A stretch of 64,000 nt of DNA, from assembly GCA_022702545.1 (NCBI GenBank), contig JAHRBC010000001.1, forward strand, positions 5,766,001-5,830,000, in the 5' to 3' direction. This DNA comes from Phycomyces nitens (lineage: Eukaryota; Mucoromycota; Mucoromycetes; Mucorales; Phycomycetaceae). Every line of letters starts with the position of its first letter. Within the stretch, counting starts at the first letter, position 1. Below are positions 48,116 through 58,768 of this stretch, piece by piece. The position numbers and the translations under genes were made by a program. The notes under the pieces were generated by a model that saw only the letters and a list, made by a program, of their open reading frames with translations, was not told the DNA's origin and did not search any database.

Positions 48116-51100
48116 TACCCAAAAAATGTGTTTGACTTAATTGAAACGTTTTACATATCATTAGAGATCTTTTCCACTTTTTCGAACATATCTGATCAAT
48201 CTATGAAAGTAAATTGGTGCTCATTCATTAAAAGTATGCAATCAACAATCGTCCAAAGTTATGATGGCAATCAAAGCCTTGTTGATTTTAAAAGACATTG
48301 GAAGCATGTCTACAAGTACTTTGCAAAGGAATTTGGATACATTTGCAAAAGAAATGCAGATATTGAAGACAGTTGGCAGGAAACCATTGAAGAGAATATT
48401 AAAGTTGAAAGAACAGGATTAATACAAAGCTCCAAGTCTTCTTCGCCAAGATGTACATCAAGTTTAAAGTATCAAAGAAAACTTGGTACAAATGATGTTC
48501 AAAATCTTAGTGATATACACAAAAATATTAAAAAATGGATTTTGAAATCAGGCAGGTCTGTAGAAGATATATTATATAATGTATCCAAATCTTTTACCTA
48601 CGAACAGTAAGTGTCAGGAACCTATCTATACAAGGAATAGGACAGGAGAAACAGGCAGAGAGTTATAGAAAGATTCTTTTATTAAAGATGTTGTTTGCTT
48701 GATCTTTCTATTGATCAAGCTCTAAGGTCATTTATATACTTTTTAGTTCTAGCTATGTTTGAGACAATTAAGAAGAGATTGGTGTTGTTGCAGAATGAAA
48801 CATCACTACAAAATTCTAAGGGTATTATGTAGATAAAACTTATAAAATAAGCTACTTAATTGTGTAGTTTTACTATGCTTTTGGTAATATATAATTGTGA
48901 TCCGTAGTAGACTAAAAAGATATGGGGGTGAACTGAATCAGCCTACCTACTGGTGTACAAGAATCCATTATAGAATATTTAAATGTTCTCAAACAGTGCA
49001 AAACTTAAATATACATTGTAGCCACAATATATTCCTAGTTGCTCTACCCTTTTTTGCATTGTATTTTACGATACACAGACAGTTTGTGTCAGGGGAGATT
49101 GACCACTTACAAACAACCAGTTTTATCTTTCATTATATTTTATAGTGGGCTTTATAGTATATTTTAACAGTCCATCAAGGATTATTGTAGACTATTGCAA
49201 GCTAACTGTAGTTATTCTATGCAAACAAGCCTCCCTGGTTTGTTGTTTTTTTAGAGCAATAGATTCTGAAAAATTTTATTTTTTGTTTTATTTGATAAAA
49301 AAATTCATTTGCGCTATATATTCTAGTCTCTAGATTGTTTCTTTGGTATATCTATTCTACCAATCGATATTTCTTGGTCGGCACCATCAACTGGTTCTTA
49401 ATAGAGCCAGGATACTTACCTAGCTGAGAGAAAGCCAATACTGTCTAAAAGTAAAAGAGAAGATTGTTAGTAAATAATTTTTATATAAACCATTCATTCT
49501 TATACTTACATTTTTAATCTAATAAACAGAACATTTGATAGACTCTCTGTAATATACTAACAAATGATTATTGTCTAATAGATATATGTTAATATTTGTA
49601 GATAGGCAATATATAATACTAAAATATTGATTTACTTACAAGATATAGCCATTGGAATAGCCAGATAATTTTAATCAGGAATCCATATAAGAGTATAAAA
49701 AGACATCTGTTATAGATGTTATTAAAGAGGACATATTTATAATATAAAAGGTTTACCATAATATTATATTGAGATAGATAGAAAAATAGAATTTGCGGCT
49801 ATATATAAAAGAGTGATTTAGTTAATAAAAAATAGCTTTAGCATAATATGATTTTACCTTTGAATATACAGCCAAGAGCAATAGAGAGCCCCATAATATA
49901 TTTATAAGCAGTTACCTATGAATAATAAAATATATTGAGTAAAAAATATATTTACAAGAGAAAGAAAAGAATTAATTACCAGAGTATTTTGCAGTAATAT
50001 TTAGGCACAAAAGAATATAAAAAATAAAAAGGAAAAACAAATACTTTGTATTAAAAGGCTGTTTGACCCTGATAAAATGCGGGAAATAAAAATGATAATC
50101 CAAAAGAATATACCTGCCATCATTTTCATATCTTTGTAATTTATAGTTTATTAGGTTGAAAAAGATGTCTAGATAAAGAACAAGTGTACACAATGCTGTT
50201 AAATAATAATAAAACTACAAGACAATTCATTATTTTCAGTCAACTTATTTACTTGCAAGCATACTGGTCATATTTCTCTTCCTTCTTATGAGAATAACTA
50301 TGATAATAATTGATTTGTTTATTATTTCTACTACAATTAATTTCACAATATAGTTACAAGAAGTAGAAATAAATCACAAACAAATATCATATATAAAAGG
50401 CTTTACTTTATTATTCTATCCAATAGAACATATTGAATAATATAATTGCCATCAAAAATAAAAAAGTTTATTATGTTTAACTTCAGTCTACTAATGGTAA
50501 GATAATATAGTAGTTTGCTATGAATGAAACCACTCAATTTTTGTAGTGCATAGTTATGTTTCATTAATGATATTGGTTCTTTGAGAGCAATATATAGATA
50601 TGAATCTGATTGTATTGTTTCAGGAATCCGATTGGTGGTTTCTGACAGTAAGTATCTATATATGATAAAATGAAAGTTCGGAATGTCGATAAATTTTGCA
50701 TTGTTATTTTACCGTCTTAGTCTCTTGCATTCATATATTGTCGATTTATCTGATGGTACATGGAAAAATAACATGGAGCAAGAAGATTTCGAGGAAATAT
50801 CATCTTGCCATGATAACGCCCTCAATAAACCATTCCCTAATTATTTGGAAGAAATATTGTGCAAATTGGACAAGAAAGTAAATTTATAAAACTCCATGTT
50901 AACACTTAGATATGTTCTAATTATTTTCTCAATTATCAGTGTTGTTCCAGTGATATTTACGACAAATTTAGTGCAATTGCCGCGCACCCAGTCAAAGATC
51001 CAGAGGTGTTCTGGTTGAAGCAGGCGGTTATCGACTGCGCACTGTTATTTATGGACCAGAATGATGCCACCTTGAAGATGCCTTCCACAGAGCAGGATCT

Positions 51101-51541
51101 TTTGGAAGATATTTTCAGCTTCATTAAAAAATCGAAGAGATTAACTGGAACGACTTGTGTGACGTATGATCAAATGCAATATATTAGGAGTATTCAGACG
51201 TAAATGAAGAAAACTAAAATCAATTTACATCTGAATACCCCTATTATGTTTTTAATACATTGTCAGAACTAACTCATTTCTGTTGATATATAGAGGAAGC
51301 CAAAGTCTTGCTTCTTCCGAGCATAGAAACAACATGCAAATGATTGGCAGTATATGGCAGCAAGAAAGAATGATTTCTGGCGAACATCCAGATCTCTGCT
51401 TCTATTACAGCTCCAATGAGCTTGCATGCCTTGAGCTTGGACTTGCTGATAGTGGTTCTTGTGGCACAAAGGAGCTCAATGAAGTAGGAATCAAGGTGCC
51501 AATAATGATGAAGAACTTCGCTCTTCAAATATTGCGCCAGT
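48116..51541 (+). pseudogene. Spliced gene of a repeated Mucorales-type family, with a transposon in an intron and a lost 3' end
   Basis: Coding exons join in frame across the spacer: exon ending 48606 (GRSVEDILYNVSKSFTYE), a donor GTAAGT, then acceptor TTAG at 50720 and exon 50721-50877 (HSYIVDLSDGTWKNNMEQEDFEEI), 50940-51163 (SSDIYDKFSAIAAHPVKDPEVFWLKQAVIDCALLFMD) and 51294-51541 (SEHRNNMQMIGSIWQQERM, ELACLELGLADSGSCGTKELNEVGIKVPIMMKNF). Split codons at all three junctions restore one frame. Element E3 lies inside the first intron. No ATG opens the first exon (an upstream TGA blocks it), so the 5' end is also missing or mutated. The last exon stops at the CACTA junction. The style recalls large repeated hypothetical families in Mucorales; function unknown. 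Confidence 0.6.
48804..50548 (-). mobile_element. CACTA-ended element E3 (left arm, inner), with intact 3-bp target duplication
   Basis: Full 1745-bp copy in minus orientation, from CACTACAAAATTCTAAGGG at 48804 to TTTTTGTAGTG at 50548. The flanks are CAT on both sides (GAAACAT before, CATAGTT after), the 3-bp duplication expected for CACTA transposition. It inserted into the first intron of the gene fragment. Element-strand frames: hydrophobic exon at 49972-50193, and on the opposite strand an 82-residue frame at 48897-49145. Confidence 0.85.
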
Positions 51542-53286
51542 CACTACAAAAATTGAGTGGTTTCATTCATAGCAAACTACTATATTATCTTACCATTAGT
51601 AGACTGAAGTTAAACATAATAAACTTTTTTATTTTTGATGGCAATTATATTATTCAATATGTTCTATTGGATAGAATAATAAAGTAAAGCCTTTTATATA
51701 TGATATTTGTTTGTGATTTATTTCTACTTCTTGTAACTATATTGTGAAATTAATTGTAGTAGAAATAATAAACAAATCAATTATTATCATAGTTATTCTC
51801 ATAAGAAGGAAGAGAAATATGACCAGTATGCTTGCAAGTAAATAAGTTGACTGAAAATAATGAATTGTCTTGTAGTTTTATTATTATTTAACAGCATTGT
51901 GTACACTTGTTCTTTATCTAGACATCTTTTTCAACCTAATAAACTATAAATTACAAAGATATGAAAATGATGGCAGGTATATTCTTTTGGATTATCATTT
52001 TTATTTCCCGCATTTTATCAGGGTCAAACAGCCTTTTAATACAAAGTATTTGTTTTTCCTTTTTATTTTTTATATTCTTTTGTGCCTAAATATTACTGCA
52101 AAATACTCTGGTAATTAATTCTTTTCTTTCTCTTGTAAATATATTTTTTACTCAATATATTTTATTATTCATAGGTAACTGCTTATAAATATATTATGGG
52201 GCTCTCTATTGCTCTTGGCTGTATATTCAAAGGTAAAATCATATTATGCTAAAGCTATTTTTTATTAACTAAATCACTCTTTTATATATAGCCGCAAATT
52301 CTATTTTTCTATCTATCTCAATATAATATTATGGTAAACCTTTTATATTATAAATATGTCCTCTTTAATAACATCTATAACAGATGTCTTTTTATACTCT
52401 TATATGGATTCCTGATTAAAATTATCTGGCTATTCCAATGGCTATATCTTGTAAGTAAATCAATATTTTAGTATTATATATTGCCTATCTACAAATATTA
52501 ACATATATCTATTAGACAATAATCATTTGTTAGTATATTACAGAGAGTCTATCAAATGTTCTGTTTATTAGATTAAAAATGTAAGTATAAGAATGAATGG
52601 TTTATATAAAAATTATTTACTAACAATCTTCTCTTTTACTTTTAGACAGTATTGGCTTTCTCTCAGCTAGGTAAGTATCCTGGCTCTATTAAGAACCAGT
52701 TGATGGTGCCGACCAAGAAATATCGATTGGTAGAATAGATATACCAAAGAAACAATCTAGAGACTAGAATATATAGCGCAAATGAATTTTTTTATCAAAT
52801 AAAACAAAAAATAAAATTTTTCAGAATCTATTGCTCTAAAAAAACAACAAACCAGGGAGGCTTGTTTGCATAGAATAACTACAGTTAGCTTGCAATAGTC
52901 TACAATAATCCTTGATGGACTGTTAAAATATACTATAAAGCCCACTATAAAATATAATGAAAGATAAAACTGGTTGTTTGTAAGTGGTCAATCTCCCCTG
53001 ACACAAACTGTCTGTGTATCGTAAAATACAATGCAAAAAAGGGTAGAGCAACTAGGAATATATTGTGGCTACAATGTATATTTAAGTTTTGCACTGTTTG
53101 AGAACATTTAAATATTCTATAATGGATTCTTGTACACCAGTAGGTAGGCTGATTCAGTTCACCCCCATATCTTTTTAGTCTACTACGGATCACAATTATA
53201 TATTACCAAAAGCATAGTAAAACTACACAATTAAGTAGCTTATTTTATAAGTTTTATCTACATAATACCCTTAGAATTTTGTAGTG
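51542..53286 (+). mobile_element. CACTA-ended element E3' (right arm, inner)
   Basis: Mirror copy of E3 in plus orientation, 1745 bp, nearly identical (both frames translate identically). Left flank AGT is the interrupted exon of the spacer gene; right flank is ATG, the complement of E3's CAT. The flanks do not match, so the left end is a rearrangement junction, not an insertion scar. Confidence 0.85.
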
Positions 53287-55340
53287 ATGTTTCATTCTGC
53301 AACAACACCAATCTCTTCTTAATTGTCTCAAACATAGCTAGAACTAAAAAGTATATAAATGACCTTAGAGCTTGATCAATAGAAAGATCAAGCAAACAAC
53401 ATCTTTAATAAAAGAATCTTTCTATAACTCTCTGCCTGTTTCTCCTGTCCTATTCCTTGTATAGATAGGTTCCTGACACTTACTGTTCGTAGGTAAAAGA
53501 TTTGGATACATTATATAATATATCTTCTACAGACCTGCCTGATTTCAAAATCCATTTTTTTTAATATTTTTGTGTATATCACTAAGATTTTGAACATCAT
53601 TTGTACCAAGTTTTCTTTGATACTTTAAACTTGATGTACATCTTGGCGAAGAAGACTTGGAGCTTTGTATTAATCCTGTTCTTTCAACTTTAATATTCTC
53701 TTCAATGGTTTCCTGCCAACTGTCTTCAATATCTGCATTTCTTTTGCAAATGTATCCAAATTCCTTTGCAAAGTACTTGTAGACATGCTTCCAATGTCTT
53801 TTAAAATCAACAAGGCTTTGATTGCCATCATAACTTTGGACGATTGTTGATTGCATACTTTTAATGAATGAGCACCAATTTACTTTCATAGATTGATCAG
53901 ATATGTTCGAAAAAGTGGAAAAGATCTCTAATGATATGTAAAACGTTTCAATTAAGTCAAACACATTTTTTTGGGTACTTGGGTCACTTTAAGTTTACCT
54001 TCTTTATATTCCTTATACATATTAAAAAAACACACACACTAAAGAAAAGAAAAGAAAAGAAAAGAAAAGGGGGTATAGTGCAAGTCACGATAAACATTGA
54101 TTAGCATAGGGTAGTTTTAAAAAGCCTTGAACTTTAATTTAAATCACTTCTGTAAACTTGTACTTAGATAGATATATTCTCTATTCTTGTCTCTTTATGT
54201 TTACCAAAACAAATATTAATTAACATAAAAAAATATTTGTGTAAAGGCTTTCAAAGTAAAGGCAAAAACATATAATTTAGCTGGACTTTAAATAAATTTT
54301 TTGATATTGAAATGCCAGGTTTGCCTGTAATCTGAGATTAAATTATTCGTATATTCTTAAAAAGGAAATAATATACAAGTCACAACAGCCATATAGTAAA
54401 AGAAAACTTTTCAAACAGCTTGAACTCGAATTTAAATCACTTCTCAAAAAATATATTGATATAGCCTTATTATCTGTTACATTCTCTATGTTTTTATCAT
54501 ATTACATTTGTATTTTTATATTTAAAATGTTTGTAAAAAGGTCTTCTAATAATGGTAAAAGTATAATGTTTTATAATACAAAATGTAGTATAAAAATATT
54601 GACTGCTAAAAAACAGAGACAGATTAATTTTTACTATAAATAGAAATAACAAAAGGTAACTTTTAGTGATATGGTGGGCGTGGTGGTTGGTGGCCGCCAC
54701 CTTGAAGCAGAAGGCCAGGCAAAGTAGGGCGGAGTACGAAGAAGGAGAAGTAGAAGACTAGGTGCGAAGGCAGAGGAGGCCATAACAGAGGAAGTTTGGT
54801 GAAGAATAATAAAGACAACTCTTTTACCTCGTTAAAAACACTTTTCCTATTTTCTACATTTTGACAACTGATTCTCATCCCCATACACCTAGTCATAAAT
54901 ATTATTTGACGCATCCCAACCCTTACTGAGTGCAGCTCTATTGTCTTGAGAACACATTCTCTTAACAGTAGTTTATTGTCCCTCGTTACCACGCCTCCAA
55001 TTGGAATAATAACTATTGCTAGCTAGTAACCCAGCCATAAACACTAGATAACTCGAGTGTCCTTCCTCACAGTAGCCTCGTAACCAGTTACTTATACTCA
55101 CTCAAGTACCCTATGTGTCAAATTGGTGGAGAAGCTGGGCGTAACCAAATCAGTTTGTCACCGTAGCGTACTATATCTTCGTGAAGTTTCGCGTCAAGAA
55201 TCCCAAGAGAAACATACACCACTAGCGGAGGAAATATTGTCAATCCCTATCCCCTGTGAAAAATAAAGAAAATGAAAAAGAACCATATCAGTAGCCTTCA
55301 CACGTGAAGAGAGAGCTGAGTACTCAGAATGATAAACCAA
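53287..55340. repeat. Right-arm copy of gene exon 1 and LTR-like DNA
   Basis: Inverted copy of 46754-48803. The exon-1 frame runs on the minus strand (53964 to 53545) and is shifted by two extra A residues, so it ends KKNGF. No downstream exons exist in this orientation. The LTR-like repeat is at about 54650-55120 and the candidate PBS TGGTGGAGAAGCTGGGC at 55124-55140. Confidence 0.8.
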
Positions 55341-56280
55341 CACTACAAAAATTGAGTGGTTTCATTCATAGCAAACTACTATATTATCTTACCATTAGTA
55401 GACTGAAGTTAAACATAATAAACTTTTTTATTTTTGATGGCGATTATATTATTCAATATGTTCTATTGGATAGAATAATAAAGTAGAGCCTTTTAGATGT
55501 CATATTTGTTTGTGATTTATTTCTACTTCTTGTAACTATATCATTAAATTAATTGGAGTAGAAATAATAAACAAATCAATTATTATCATGTTTATTCTCA
55601 TAAGAAGGAAGAGAAATATGACCAGTATGCTTGCAAGTAAATAAGTTGACTGAAGATAATAAATTGTCTTATAGTTTTATTATTATTTAACAGCATTGTG
55701 TACACTCTTGTTTTATATCTAGACATCTTTTTCAACCTAATAAACTATAAATTACAAAGATATGAAAATGACGGCAGGCATATTCTTTTGGATTATCATT
55801 TTTATTTCCCGCATTTTATCAGGGTCAAACAGCCTTTTAATACAAAGTATTTGTTTTTCCTTTTATTTTTTATATTCTTTTGTGCCTAAATATTACTGCA
55901 AAATACTCTGGTAATTAATTCTTTTCTTTCTCTTGTGAATATATTTTTTACTCAATATATTTTATTATTCATAGGTAACTGCTTATAAATATATTATGGG
56001 GCTCTCTATTGCACTTGGCTGTATATCCAAAGGTAAGATCATATTATGCTAAAGCTATTCTTTATTAACCAAATCACTCTTTTATATATAGCCGCAAATT
56101 TTATTTTTCTATCCATCTCAATATAATATTCTGGTAAACCTTTTATATTATAAATATGTTCTCTTTAATAACATCTATCACAGACATCTTGCTATGCTCT
56201 TATATGGATTCCCGATTGAAATTATCTGGCCATTCCAATGGCTATATCTTGTAAGTAAACTAATATTTTAGTATTACATA
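55341..56280 (+). mobile_element. CACTA-ended element E2', truncated (right arm)
   Basis: Mirror of E2; starts CACTACAAAAATTGAG at 55341 and breaks off at TATTACATA, where E1' begins. Confidence 0.8.
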
Positions 56281-58026
56281 CACTACAAAAGTCTAAGGGT
56301 ATTATGTAGATAAAACTTATAAAATAAGCTACTTAATTGTATAGTTTTACTATTCTTTTGGTAATATATAATCGTGATCTGTAGTAGACTAAAAAGATAT
56401 GGGGGTGAACTGAATCATCCTACCTACTGGTATACAAGAATCTAATGTAGAATATTTAAATGCCCTCAAACAGTGCAAAACTTAAATATACATTGTAGCC
56501 ACAATATATTCCTAGTCGATCTACCCTTTTTTGCATTGTATTTTATGATACACAGACAGTTTGTGTCAGGGGAGATTGACCACTTACAAACAACCAGTTT
56601 TATCTTTCATTATATTTTATAGTGGGTTTTATAATATGTTTTAACAGTCCATCAAGGATGATTGTAGACTATTGCAAGCTAACTGTAGTTATTCTATGCA
56701 AACAAGCCTCTCTGGTTTGTTGTTTTTTTGGAGCAATAGATTCTGAAAATTTTTATTTTTTGTTTTATTTGATAAAAAATACATTTGCGCTATATATTCT
56801 AGTCTCTAGATTATTTCTTTGGTATATCTATTCTACCAATTGATATTTCTTGGTCGGCACCATCAACTGGTTCTTAATAGAGCCAGGATACTTACCTAGC
56901 TGAGAGAAAGCCAATACTGTCTAAAAGTAAAAGAGAAGATTGTTAGTAAATTATTTTTATATAAATCATTCATTCTTATACTTACATTTTTAATATAATA
57001 AACAGAACATTTGATAGACTCTCTGTAATATACCAACAAATGATTATTGTCTAATAGATATATATTAATATTTGTAGATAAACAATATGTAGTACTAAAA
57101 TATTAGTTTACTTACAAGATATAGCCATTGGAATGGCCAGATAATTTCAATCAGGAATCCATATAAGAGCATAGCAAGATGTCTGTGATAGATGTTATTA
57201 AAGAGGACATATTTATAATATAAAAGGTTTACCAGAATATTATATTGAGATGGATAGAAAAATAGAATTTGCAGCTATATATAAAAGAGCGATTTGATTA
57301 ATAAAGAATAGCTTTAGCATAATATGATCTTATCTTTGGATATACAGCCAAGTGCAATAGAGAGCCCCATAATATATTTATAAGCAGTTACCTATGAATA
57401 ATAAAATATATTGAGTAAAAAATATATTCACAAGAGAAAGAAAAGAATTAATTACCAGAGTATTTTGCAGTAATATTTAGGCACAAAAGAATATAAAAAA
57501 TAAAAAGAAAAAACAAATACTTTGTATTAAAAGGCTGTTTGACCCTGATAAAATGCAGGCAATAAAAATGATAATCCAAAAGAATATGCCTGCCGTCATT
57601 TTCATATCTTTGTAATTTATAGTTTATTAGGTTGAAAAAGATGTCTAGATATAGAACAAGAGTGTACACAATGCTGTTAAATAATAATAAAACTATAAAA
57701 CAATTTATTATCTTCAGTCAACTTATTTACTTGCAAGTATACAGGTCATATTTCTCTTCCTTCTTATGAGAATAAACATGATAATAATTGATTTGTTTAT
57801 TATTTCTACTCCAATTAATTTAATGATATAGTTACAAGAAGTAGAAATAAATCACAAACAAATATGACATCTAAAAGGCTCTACTTTATTATTCTATCTA
57901 ATAGAACATATTTAATAGTATAATCGCCGTCAAAAATAAAAAAGTTTATTATGTTTAACTTCAGTCTACTAATGGTAAGATAATATAGTAGTTTGCTATG
58001 AATGAAACCACTCAATTTTTGTAGTG
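56281..58026 (-). mobile_element. CACTA-ended element E1' (right arm, outer), with target duplication ATA
   Basis: Mirror of E1, 1746 bp, minus orientation. Both flanks are ATA (TTACATA before, ATATTTCCC after), consistent with a genuine 3-bp target duplication, so this copy and not E1 marks the original insertion. It carries several substitutions relative to E1 near its 58-kb end. Confidence 0.8.
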
Positions 58027-58552
58027 ATATTTCCCTCCTTGTTATGTCAGTGGCAACAAAAGGAAAACTCTTGAAGACGATTAGATGATACTATCATGTC
58101 TTATGCTTTCCTATCCTTATGCTCTCTTATCCTTATGCTCTCTTATCCTTATGCTCTCTTATCCTTACGCTCTCTTATTCTTATGCTTTCCTATCATTAA
58201 ATCTTCCTACTGTCTCTAAGAATCCTTAAATATCCTACATTCTTTTACCTCATATACCTTTCTGTCCTTATATCCTGTTCCTTTCTTTATTTATGCTATC
58301 CTACTGCCACACTTACTACAAAAATAATAGAAACAAAAACTAAAAAAAGAAACGACAGTAAATTTTTTTTCTTTTTGTTTTCTTTCTCTAATACCAGTTT
58401 GTGGTAAAAGACATATTGGTGTTCAACTGATTGTCTCTGTAGTCTTGCTAGTTTGCTGGTCTTTTTTGCCTTGTTTTTTCACCAACAGTATCAGAGCAAC
58501 ACCTGTTGAATAAATTATTTCATTATTTCAGTAGCCTATAAAAATAGACGTA
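58027..58552. other. Intergenic spacer with pyrimidine-rich tandem repeat
   Basis: About five units of TATCCTTATGCTCTCT-type sequence lie at about 58092-58196, decaying toward the right. No gene seen. Confidence 0.6.

Positions 58553-58582
<30 letters not shown>
58553..58582. repeat. (ATT)n microsatellite, 3' side of the LINE
   Basis: About ten ATT units directly outside the T run that forms the LINE 3' end (minus orientation). Confidence 0.9.
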
Positions 58583-58583
<1 letters not shown>

Positions 58584-58768
58584 TTTTTGTAGAAGACAGT
58601 TTATTATCTTTACACAGTCACGCTTCTTCGATCGGCGGTGCTGGGGATGGCTTAATGGCCTCATGTCTTATGAGATGAAATTATGTGGGAGTAATATTGA
58701 AGAGCTATGTATAGGGCAGATGATGAAAATAAAGGAAGGACTTGGAGTGGTAGGGTCTTATAGGCTAT

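Larger units (their letters stand above)
44069..58026. repeat. 14-kb inverted repeat (palindrome), arms 44069-50548 and 51542-58026
   Basis: Arms of 6480 and 6485 bp surround a 993-bp spacer (50549-51541). Paired positions sum to about 102090-102095 throughout. Matching landmarks include the frames 47102-47431(+) with 54663-54992(-), 48897-49145(+) with 52945-53193(-), and 48128(+) with 53964(-). Sister copies share private variants: YHFYCLHF only in the outermost pair, ENDGRY only in the innermost pair. Arms differ by a few substitutions in the outer elements and a two-A indel near 48530/53572, so the second arm is not a simple sequencing echo. Confidence 0.93.

Noticed and set aside
49395..49420. 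ATACTTACCT resembling the 5' end of U1 snRNA
   Set aside because: It is the reverse complement of a splice donor (AGGTAAGTAT) inside the CACTA element and recurs in each copy.
44069..58026. Palindrome as pure assembly or library artefact
   Set aside because: Arms differ by substitutions and indels, a 993-bp non-repeated spacer with spliced exons separates them, and target duplications are distributed asymmetrically. Long reads are still needed to close the question.
58480..58505. TATCAGAGC string resembling an initiator-Met primer-binding site
   Set aside because: No LTR end precedes it and no TGG starts the match; treated as coincidence.
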